The notes under the pieces are model-generated. The model was not told the DNA's origin, made no database searches, and saw nothing but the letters and a program-made list of their open reading frames with translations. Made by a program: the position numbers and the translations under genes. Below are positions 33,601 to 44,862 of a DNA stretch of 64,000 bases, in pieces. Location of the stretch: NCBI GenBank assembly GCA_018350325.1, contig JAEVLN010000011.1, positions 2,166,449-2,230,448 of the forward strand. Direction: 5' to 3'. This stretch comes from Globodera rostochiensis. Lineage: Eukaryota; Nematoda; Chromadorea; Rhabditida; Heteroderidae. Numbering within the stretch: position 1 is the first letter of the stretch; each line of letters begins with the position of its first letter.

Positions 33601-35887
33601 GGTGATGTCGTCGTCAACGGCAATTGTCCGTGAAATGGGAGACCTATTCGATTTGAGGATAAATGTTTCAATCGAAGTTAGAGAGAAAAATGTGTTTCGG
33701 GGGCAAAAATTATAATCAAAAATATGTTAAGCAAATGTTTACTTGTTCTAAACGGAGTTGGATTTGAAAAAGCAAAGAATTTGGACGAAATTTGATCTTG
33801 ATCAAATTTGGACTGAAAACTCTGACTTCTCCGGAATCCGGATTACTTCAAATCCGCCGATTGATTTGTTACCCACACAACCCACGAACGGAGTCAAAAA
33901 AGAAAATATAAATGAATGCTTACGGGGAAAGACCGATTTAATATTTTTGGAATTTAGGCTATGGCAAGATCGAGCCTGAAACCATCCAGGTATTATCGCA
34001 ATGATCGAAGTCTGAATACTTACAAACATTTTAAAATTAATACGGGTCGTCGTCTAAAGTTAATAAAAAACATATTTTTTAATTTGGCTTAATTTCTCGA
34101 CAACTTTTTTGTTTGGTGGGGCAGCCCAATTTTTAAAATTGTGCCTGATCAGATTTGTCCAAAGGCTCGCCTGTTCACCGTCGTCTGGGGCTTCTTCGGC
34201 GTCCCTTTCACAGTGATAATTCTCACAAATTTGGGCCTTTATATGCGACGCTTTGAACGGCACATTCGTCGCCATTATTGTCAGAAAAGGCACAGAGAAC
34301 GCATTGCCGGGGGCATCCGACGGCTTTTTCGGTAAAAATTTCGAAAAATGTAAAACTGAAGTTCCGATTTTAAATTGGTTGGGGTTTCTAATATTTGCAA
34401 GTATCGTCTTTAGATACAGTATTCTTAAGGCGGGGCGAATACGGTGGACGTTGGAACAGTGAGGAGACCATTTCCATCAACCCGTGGTTCTACGAGGACG
34501 AGGAGTTGGAGGACGCGGCAGCGACCAAGCAAATCTCACCCTTCACGATGGCCGCAGTCGTTTTGGCCTATTTGGTCCGGCATTTTTTAAAAAATTTTAA
34601 CAAAATGCCCTCAGGCTCTTGGTGCCCTTTTGTTGCCTTTGCTTAAAGGCCAATTTGACTTCATCGACGGCCTCTTCTACTCGTATTTGTGCTTTACTGC
34701 AATTGAATATGGACATTTGATCCCCGAAAAGTGAAACATTTTATTCTTTAATTGCCTTTCTGCTGAATTTATGAGTTGAATTCCTCAGGCGATAAGTGTT
34801 AAAATATTTTAGAATTTATAACGTGAAGTTGATCAAAAAAAAACTGCCCCAAAAAGAAAATTCCAAATGCCTTATGTAGTAAATAACTTTTGTAAAAATG
34901 CTCTGAAAAAATTGTTAATCGTTTTATATTTTGTCAGTATTTTTTAATGGATGAATTTTAATCCCACAACAATTCCCAGCGTTACATTCATCCCAATCGT
35001 CCTGCTTTACATGTGCGTCGGGTTGGCCATGTCGACGATTGCTTTGGGTTAAAATAAAATAAATTTTAAAAAATGATAAAAATTTATGCTTTTTTACAGA
35101 CATTGGATCGAACTATGTGAAAAAGCTTTACTATTTGGGAAAGCGGGCCACAACAATTGCTCATGCAAATTTCTTCTACGGCGGAAAACAGTTTTAAAGG
35201 GGGGGGGAGAGCGCGAAATTTTGATTTTTCAGCGTTTCTGTCCGCGATCTTTTGACGGCTGTCGGTATAATTCTTTAAGAAATTAATTCAAAAAAGAAAA
35301 TGCCAAAAAAATGTTTGAGGCCAAGCGATCGGGATCAGCGAGGACGCGCTGGAAAAGGTTGACCTGGACCGGATGGTCGACGATGCCATCGCGGTCAAGA
35401 AAGGTCAACTGGACAGAGTGCCACAAAATTATGTTTTTATGGTGCGTTTTAAATTGAAATTTTTGCTTCGTGCAATAAAAAGAATTTATTTTCTAGCGAT
35501 AAACAATTTTGAAAATCAAAATGTTAGTTTTTTTATAATAAATCCGAATTTTGTTTTATATTCAACCATTAAACATTTTAAAAATTCAAAATGCATTTAT
35601 CTCGCGCACTTTCATAGGAGGGCATTTGGCCGCCCGAGCTGATTCCGCTCTTCCAGCGGGAAGGACAATTTCCGGAATGGGCGGACGCGGACGAATTGCG
35701 CCAGTCCATCCGTACGACGGGCAGCAGCATGTACAACAACAATTTGGCCATGGAAGTGCCGGCACTTTCGCTGTTAACCTTTGCGGACGGGCGACTGCAC
35801 CGGTCGCTGCACTCGACCAGTTCAACAAGCGGTTCCTTGAACAGGCCGTTGCAGAAAAAGGACCGGAACAACAATACCAAACAGTGA
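24687..35887 (+). CDS. Two-pore-domain potassium channel (TWK/K2P), with genes nested in intron 2
   Basis: Eleven exons: 24687-24865, 25022-25188, 33958-33989, 34153-34331, 34430-34574, 34615-34730, 34980-35047, 35100-35190, 35233-35264, 35320-35441 and 35618-35887, giving 466 residues with matching phases. Order: first membrane helix (ASCFGLLLLYVMLGGLLFL), extracellular cap, pore 1 (FGILTTLGYGKIEP, joined across the 8.8-kb intron), helix TVVWGFFGVPFTVIILTNL, a basic cytosolic loop, helix FTMAAVVLAYL/ALGALLLPL, pore 2 (FTAIEYGHLIPE), helix TFIPIVLLYMCVGLAMSTIA, then a cytosolic tail. K2P subunits form dimeric leak K+ channels. Pore 2 is odd: IEYGH stands where T-I-G-(F/Y/L)-G is usual. The join of exons 2 and 3 is inferred from phase and from each half lacking what the other supplies. 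Confidence 0.8.
25189..27035. other. First part of K2P intron 2
   Basis: No supported gene. The stretch 25855-26032 has a coding-like plus-strand frame (YGSQSTDSSEENSCQPSIAG ... RIRRRASRIRDPW) with high G+C and no identified partner exons. A hAT-like element lies at 26537-26931. The rest is AT-rich. Confidence 0.4.
26537..26931. mobile_element. hAT-like MITE with palindromic 8-base duplication
   Basis: Begins TAGAGTTGGGTTGTCG and ends CCGACAACCTCA, imperfect inverted ends. It is flanked by CTCATGAG at 26529-26536 and 26932-26939, consistent with an 8-base target-site duplication. There is no transposase. A short related piece with GGTTGTCG...CGACAACCC ends lies at about 43094-43182. Confidence 0.65.
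27036..27922 (-). CDS. Disordered protein with nine QT motifs (LC8/dynein light chain ligand-like)
   Basis: Three exons on the minus strand: 27922-27777, 27692-27490 and 27313-27036; 208 residues, phases consistent. It starts MADNEDARSAIVEDILWPME. The protein is acidic and apparently disordered, and is studded with short motifs HTQTE, EQQTD, AIQTD, GIQTA, DTQTE, EIQTF, VTQTD, RIQTP and EAQTD. The TQT/IQT core is the classic recognition motif of dynein light chain LC8 (DYNLL), which binds as a dimer and zips partners together. The C-terminus (RLYAPLKLYLDLLTG) may form a helix. It is nested in intron 2 of the plus-strand K2P gene. LC8 binding is inferred from motif density. I do not recognise a named orthologue. 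Confidence 0.75.
27980..28211 (-). CDS. Possible short upstream gene or 5' exons
   Basis: Two exon-like blocks, 28211-28119 (MQQVQEEAKESGIEIPPIFE, then FETLDEIISNK) and 28063-27980 (ASAAGKEKSAEMNRRFILIE), join in phase to give 58 residues ending in a stop. They lie just 5' of the QT-motif gene on the same strand and could be part of it, but no phase-compatible splice into it was found. The 5' border of this block is also the border of a segmental copy at 39.4 kb. Weak support. Confidence 0.35.
28230..28440. repeat. Segmental copy A (tRNA-Ala plus flanks)
   Basis: The tRNA and about 60-70 bases on each side are repeated in inverted orientation at 39225-39440 with scattered substitutions. The copied flank includes the gtgaaagcacaaaacgtgc stretch next to the short ORF. 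Confidence 0.85.
28286..28357 (-). tRNA. tRNA-Ala (anticodon AGC), copy 1
   Basis: On the minus strand the sequence folds as a 72-base cloverleaf starting GGGGCTGTAACTCAGTGGTA and ending CATCAGCTCCA. The anticodon loop TTAGCAT gives AGC (Ala). The T-loop is TTCAATT and the acceptor stem pairs GGGGCTG with CAGCTCC. It lies within K2P intron 2. Confidence 0.95.
29275..29345 (-). pseudogene. Degenerate tRNA-like sequence
   Basis: The minus strand reads GTCCTAGTGGTATGTGAGC ... GGTTCGAGTCCCTC, resembling a D-arm and T-loop. The acceptor ends do not pair and the T stem is poor. Probably a decayed tRNA. Confidence 0.25.
29435..29506 (-). tRNA. tRNA-Ala (anticodon AGC), copy 2
   Basis: A 72-base cloverleaf on the minus strand, identical to copy 1 except in the variable/T arm region (GAAGTCGTGGG for GAAGGCGTGGG and CCACCAG for CCATCAG). 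Anticodon AGC. The flanks do not match the other copies. Confidence 0.95.
29550..32288 (-). CDS. Two-pore-domain potassium channel (TWK/K2P), nested on the opposite strand
   Basis: Ten exons on the minus strand: 32288-32094, 31964-31807, 31699-31511, 31314-31217, 31098-30846, 30786-30575, 30420-30290, 30077-29988, 29940-29787 and 29638-29550; 522 residues. Order: basic N-terminus (LRQRGSIFLHRGSVRARHS), helix 1 (LIPLIFVLLYMLLGAFVFFW), cap, pore 1 (FAGTIFTTIGYGDIA), helix ATVAYAILGIPLMLITL, an acidic cytosolic loop containing WSTQTSDFG, helix MHVMVAIVTTFAWIFLCAAL, pore 2 (SLYFMFISLLTIGLGDVNVH), helix MVLCFIFVIIGLSLVSMC, short tail ending KFLVPLMR. Both selectivity filters are canonical, so it should be a functional leak K+ channel subunit. 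The first intron has a GC donor (CAG|GCACGA). The whole gene lies inside intron 2 of the plus-strand K2P gene. Confidence 0.93.
32289..33957. other. Last part of K2P intron 2, with a segmental copy
   Basis: 32395-32580 (gcatggaggttcatgcccgg ... gtttagggcgtccgg) is repeated at 40045-40255. Poly-C tracts occur at 33211-33230 and 33548-33559. There are open frames, but no convincing exons. The region upstream of the minus-strand channel may hold its promoter. Confidence 0.45.
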
Positions 35888-37283
35888 TCAAACGAATTGG
35901 AGGGATGAAAATGATCAGAGGGGATCACAGCAGATCTTTTTTTGATGATTAGAACGTGGAACTATGATCAGAGATGTCCAACGATTTTTAACCAAACAAA
36001 TAAACGGAAAAAATTGCGCACGGATTCTGAAAAAATACAGAATTATGTTGAAAAATGGGAGATGAAATTTTATTAATTTTCTTCCATAATTAAAAGTGAA
36101 TTTCAAAATTGCTGAAGTTTAATTTTGTTTAAATTCCTCGCATTGTTCTGATCATTCTGGAAAAATACATTGATAATGTCATCAAAACTTTTATTATAAT
36201 TGGAGCTTTAACAGAAATTTTAAAATTTCCCTGAGGCAAACTTTTAAAAACGCCGAAGGCGACTCAAAAATGTTGGGAATAATTTGTTTATATTTTTGGA
36301 ATGGAAAAGCAATTGACGCGCAAAGTAAAATAGAAATTATTCGCAATTAAAGGCAATAAATGCCAATCCAAAAGTGGCATTTATGGGAAAATCTGGCATA
36401 TTATTACTGAGAGTTCCACCAAGCTGCTGATTTCTTATTCCGCTTCATCTAAGCAATTCCTTCCTGCCTTCCTTCTTCTTTTTCCGTGCCCAAAATCCAA
36501 TTTCGGTGCCTTCGCGGAAAGACTCCTCAAAAAATATGAGAACCCCGGAGGGGGAACAAATGCCAAAAAGGGAAAATATTGAGGAGGGAATATTTAATTG
36601 AAGTCGAAATTGGCATTGACAGATTCTAAACATCGATGACAAAGAATGTTGTAGGAGATAAAGACCGATTGAAAGTGAATTTTGCCATACCCCATTAAAA
36701 AGGGCGAAAATGAATGGAGTAAAACAGAAAAATGAAAGCAAAAATAGTGAACAATTTTTTGCGATGAATTTAATGGAAAATGGGGTAAAAACTTAACGAA
36801 AGTCCGCTTCCTTTTGTCCTTTTTTGCAGGCCTCTCATTGTGGATTATAATGGCATCACAGAACCGAGCAGTTCAAGTTGCTTCATTGAATGGTTGGCCA
36901 GCATTGGTCCTTTTCAGAAGAGATCCACGCTTTCAGTCCTTATTTAACCCGGAGAACACCACAGGCACGCACAACGGCCTTCACTGGGAATGGCCCTTGA
37001 CGATGGCGATCAGACCACGTTTAAAACAGTTTAAACAACATTATTAAGCGATCCTCACACTCATAATCAAGCATGACATTCTGCCTTTATTCATATACAT
37101 ATAGCAGCCATATACAGTATCAATAAATAACCTAACATTTGAATAAACGGTCCAGTGGAGGACTTACACAATATTTTGATCACCCATACAATAGCATCAG
37201 AGAATAACACAGGCACACATATTCCCTTCATTCTTCATCCCCTTATGCCAATCAGACCACGCTGAAACAGTTTAAACAAGATT
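35888..37283. other. Gene-poor stretch with one orphan exon-like block
   Basis: Mostly AT-rich. At 36830-36947, after a good acceptor (cttttttgcag), a plus-strand frame reads PLIVDYNGITEPSSSSCFIE and then WLASIGPFQKRSTLSVLI-stop. It could be an alternative last exon of the K2P gene or a relic; no phase partner is fixed. Confidence 0.35.
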
Positions 37284-39006
37284 TTAACTCGCCTTGTAAG
37301 CACGGGAGCAGTCGTGAGCGATCGCAGCTTCCAACGATTTGCGGTAAATTTCTTGATACTCCTTGCGAATGTCGGCCATGCCAATTTCGGAGCGAGTGAC
37401 CACCAAACGGATGGCGATTTCATCGGCGCCGAGGCAAGGCTCGCCCGCACGGTGCATACGACGAGCGTCCTAAAAGTCAATCACATTTGGCCACCATTAC
37501 ACTCAAAGCGATTCGAACGGAAATCACCTCCGCGGCTTTGACGGCGTTCGTGTTTTGCATCCGTTCGTCCCGGCTTCCCGAACAAAGCGGAGCAACATCG
37601 AAAGTAACCGCACCTATGCCAAATGGCGGACATTGCCTGTAGTTAGAGACAGGGCCGTAGCCAGAAAAAATTTTTGGGAGGGGGAATTTGAACCATCTGA
37701 GCGCGGCGCTCAAATGGCTTTCCCATTTGAGCGCCGAGGTATTTTATTTGAAGGAATTTTCAAAAAAGTTTCAAAAATGCAAATTTTTTTTTGATTTTTG
37801 ATGGCAATTTGTTAAAAAATTGGTCAAAAAATTGTAAAAGTGCAAAACAAAAGGGTCCCCCCTCTTGTTTTTTTTTCTCAAATTTCATTTTGGGGGGGGG
37901 GAATTCCCCCCCCCCCCTTCCCCCCCCCTGGCTACGGCCCTGGTTAGAGATATTACATAAATACAGAGAAATCGTTTCGAATCGCTGAAATTCATTGTTT
38001 AAACAACGAAAAAACCGAGTGGCAGACAGCGTGTGGTCAGACATAATATCCCCACCATTGAATTTCCTTTCGGTTTTCGAGATCGTGTAACACAGGCTAA
38101 CGTTTACAGTTCGTAACCAAATTTTGTAGACTGCTTCTAGTGCTCCCTTCTTACCCCTACCAAATTTTGGTAGAGTTTGAAGAATTTTGAAAAAATGGTT
38201 TAAAGAATTTAAATGTTTTTGCTTATAACTCGAAAATAAACATATCAATTAAAAAACGGCTTTATTAACGCATGCATTATTTTGTTTTCTAAGGTTGGTG
38301 AAAATTTTAGAAAAATCTGTCCAGCCAACTCCGTCTCAGCCATTAATTTTTTTTTTCTTCAGATTTTCGGCGGTATTTAGATTGAGAAACATGAAAAAGG
38401 CCCCGTTTTATCGAATTTCAAAATCAAATCTAAAGAAGCATTTTAGGATTTTGGCACAAATATGTGTTTCTAGACCTTGTGCACTTTTTATTCATAAAGG
38501 CCTAAATGAGGTCAGGCTCAGGCCTAAACCTAAGCTAGCTTAGACCTAGGCTTAAGCTTAGGCTTGAAAGCTGTTCTATTAATCTGCTATTGTGCCGGAT
38601 TAACTTTTCTAGTTATCTATAGTACCCCCAGCCAAAGGAAGTAGAGTTGGCAGGGATCGGATTTTTGGGAAAACCCGGGATTGACAAGGATTGTGAAACC
38701 CGGGATGACCAGCATCTCGAACCGGGCGGGATTTTAAGTTTTCGAAACCCGGGATCGGGATTCTAAAATCTGGGATAATCCCGACCGATCCCGGCCGACC
38801 AACATCTGGAGCATCATGCTTTTGTCACAGCCAATTGGCTTCATCATTTTACGCAACAGATCAGCGGTTGCCCCCGCGTCGAAGTTGGGGCTGGCAATGA
38901 TCGATGGAGTACCGCAATCCTTAAATTAAGATAAAATTTTAGTCGTCATAAATAATGATTCTCATATTGGTACGCACACTTTTGGTGGCCCATTCGGCCC
39001 CCTCAA
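37284..39006 (-). pseudogene. Annexin pseudogene 2 (disrupted by a MITE)
   Basis: The minus strand carries annexin blocks in order: LLEGAEWATKSVRTN (39006-38962), CGTPSIIASPNFDAGATADL then LLRKMMKPIGCDKSMMLQM (38919-38825), GYFRCC (about 37590), LCSGSRDERMQNTNAVKAAE (to 37527) and the C-terminal exon 37469-37284 (RAGEPCLGADEIAIRLVVTR ... IYRKSLEAAIAHDCSRAYKA-stop). The middle repeats are missing, the donor after SVRTN reads ATGAG instead of GTGAG, there is a frameshift between GYFRCC and LCSGSRD, and a 293-base MITE sits in the gap. It is homologous to pseudogene 1 at 23-24 kb block by block. Confidence 0.85.
37650..37942. mobile_element. hAT-type MITE, copy 2 (in annexin pseudogene 2)
   Basis: Ends CAGGGCCGTAGCC / GGCTACGGCCCTG, perfect inverted repeats, flanked by a perfect 8-base duplication GTTAGAGA at 37642-37649 and 37943-37950. 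The interior is closely related to copy 1 at 3511-3791, including ccatctgagcgcggcgctca and the C/G tracts. No transposase. Confidence 0.93.
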
Positions 39007-39013
39007 GGAGCTG

Positions 39014-39160
39014 AAAGCGAAAATGCACCATATGAAGCGAGGAAGTCGAATTTTTGGCCCGAAAGAATTGAAGCTGAAGAAGAAGCCATTTATGAAAGAG
39101 CGACCAAATTAGTCCCAGTCTCGGTCCCGTACTACTCCACTCTCGAGAGTATAAATGGTG
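39014..39160. repeat. Segmental copy B (from the 61-62 kb gene and its downstream region)
   Basis: 39020-39103 matches 61221-61306 (last exon of the type I membrane protein, including gcgaggaagtcgaatttttg) and is followed directly by aaattagtccc...gtctcggtcccgtactactc, which matches about 61979-62021. About 670 bases that separate the two in the source are absent here. Confidence 0.85.
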
Positions 39161-39224
39161 TATTTTCGCTTTAAAATCCCAATTCCTCTCAACTCAAGTA
39201 TAATTACAGCCATTTTCGAAAAGA

Positions 39225-39440
39225 GATTCCATTCTCTGATCGAAGTTTCCACAAATGGTTAAGATCAACTGATCGGTGTGTCATTCGCAGGGGCTGTAAC
39301 TCAGTGGTAGAGTGCTTGCTTAGCATGCAAGAAGGCGTGGGTTCAATTCCCATCAGCTCCAACCGAACAATTTTTTTCTTCAAAAGCATTTTTAAAAATA
39401 AATTATATTAGTGAAAGCACAAAACGTGCAGTGAAAACCT
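39225..39440. repeat. Segmental copy A', inverted relative to 28230-28440
   Basis: tRNA-Ala and both flanks, as in copy A, in the opposite orientation. Similarity extends from ctctgatc upstream to cacaaaacgtgc downstream. Confidence 0.85.
39290..39361 (+). tRNA. tRNA-Ala (anticodon AGC), copy 3
   Basis: 72-base cloverleaf on the plus strand, identical in sequence to copy 1 at 28286-28357: ggggctgtaactcagtggta ... catcagctcca, anticodon AGC. It is embedded in a copied segment, so it may have arrived by duplication from the 28-kb locus (or the reverse). Confidence 0.95.
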
Positions 39441-39589
39441 AGACTGCATTTCTCTGCTCAATAGTGTCATAAAATGCAGAAAGCCCAATTTTTCTTAACA
39501 AAATTCGTTAAAACTTTTTGTAAAAATTTTCCCGCCGGCGGCCTCTTCCATTCCTAAAAATCTTCAAAAAAATTCCGTATTTAAATTTT

Positions 39590-39650
39590 TGGCGCAAATT
39601 GTTAACAAATTGAGTCAAAATTTTCTCGGCACCGCCAACCCCTCCCGCCC
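39590..39650. repeat. Dispersed GCC-hairpin motif
   Basis: gttaacaaattgagtcaaaattttctcggcaccgccaaccc is a partial copy of the recurrent repeat described under findings. Confidence 0.5.
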
Positions 39651-39904
39651 CCCAGAAGTAAAGAAAATTGTTTTAAAAAAAATTGATGATGAAAATTGAA
39701 GTTGAAGATAATTTTTTTTATTATCGATAGTGCAAAAATTTCCCTTGAAAAAATTTCGGGTTTCGGATTCCGGAAAAAGTTCGGGATTTATGTGAAATCG
39801 GATTTCGGATTTAAATCCTTTCGGATTTTGGTTTTCCGAAATTTCGGAATTCGGAATTCGGATTTTGGATTTTATTTTCCGATTTTGCCCATCCCTGTGA
39901 TACA

Positions 39905-40255
39905 CTTTGGACCTCTCTGCAGAGTCACAATTTTGGGTTCTAAAACGAATAAGTTAACTACTGTATTAATTGGATTGTACAATATTTGTACGGTCAGATT
40001 TCGCGTAATCCGGGACTTTAGCAGATTTTAATCCATGTTTTTAAAGAATAAACAAATTAGCAACAACAAAAAGCATGGAGGTTCATCAATTTTTGATGGT
40101 TTTGCCTGGGGCGGGCTGGTATTCGAATTTTGGGGAAATATTCGGTTTACATTATCCGTTCTTACGAGTTACAGCTAAATTAGCCGAATCCGGGATGCTA
40201 TCCGGGTGTTTAGGGTGTCCGGGGACGGTCCGTTATTTGCCCTTTGTCCCGCCAC
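39905..40255. repeat. Segmental copy C (from the minus-strand K2P 5' region)
   Basis: Contains ttggacctctctgc (like 30410), ttctaaaacgaataagtt...attggattgtacaatatttg (like 31963-32020) and gcatggaggttcat...ggtgtttagggtgtccgg (like 32420-32545). The intervening K2P exon 1 region (32094-32288) is absent. Confidence 0.8.
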
Positions 40256-40711
40256 AACAGTAAAAGTCGATAATGATAATTTGTTTAATTGATAAGAGAC
40301 TTGGGCATTTTGGTCTTAATTATTCTCCAGAACATTACTAATTATTTTTGTTTTTTATTTTTCCATAGGAACTCTCTCCACCAATTAATTCTCTTCAACA
40401 ACAAAATTCCCATTAACGTTGTAATGTCCCCCCTCCCCCCCACTCTATTTTTCCATTTCCATTCTTTTCGTCCCGTCCCGTCGATTTTACAATGTATTGA
40501 TTGAAACTTTTGACAATTTCCATTTTAGAAATTTTGTTTTTAAATTTTTAGTTCGTTTTCAATGACATCAATTAAATTATTTTGAAATCTCCAGACTGTT
40601 TTTTTTAGAATTTTGTAATTTGCAATTTTCTTGATCCCTTTAAAAAGACAAACAGTGCTGGTGGGCAAATTGGAAATTTTGAATTTTATTTTTTTTTGTC
40701 ATTACCCAAAA
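40256..40711. other. Gene-free stretch upstream of dihydropyrimidinase
   Basis: AT-rich DNA; presumably the promoter region of the next gene. No motif can be supported. Confidence 0.4.
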
Positions 40712-44453
<3,742 letters not shown>

Positions 44454-44862
44454 TTAATTAATTTATATAAAATCCAATTTAGTTTTGTCAGCCGAAGTTT
44501 GTGAAACGTATTTGATGATGGTTTTCTGCTGGTGGAGATGGCCAAGACATTTTTTCACTAATATTTTTTCCATTCATTTACAAATTTTGGAGGAATTCCA
44601 AAATTGTCATGCCCATAAATCTAATTTTTAATTTTTATTAAGCCTATTGTTTCCATATGCAATTAAATAGATAGGTAAATGTGGCAAAATGAATTGCGTT
44701 GGCTGTTTGGGGGCATGTGACTGACTAACAAACATAAAATTTGCATGGAGGCGGGCGAATTGATTTGCCTATTTTATATATTTACATTTTATTACAACAA
44801 TTCCCCCATAATATTAAAAAATGAATAAAATTTGCTACATAAAATCCTCCCCTCCCACCACA
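44454..44862. other. Upstream region of secreted repeat protein A
   Basis: AT-rich DNA. An ATG at 44821 is in frame with the gene, but the second ATG at 44863 begins a better signal peptide. No ATGCCA element was seen here. Confidence 0.4.
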
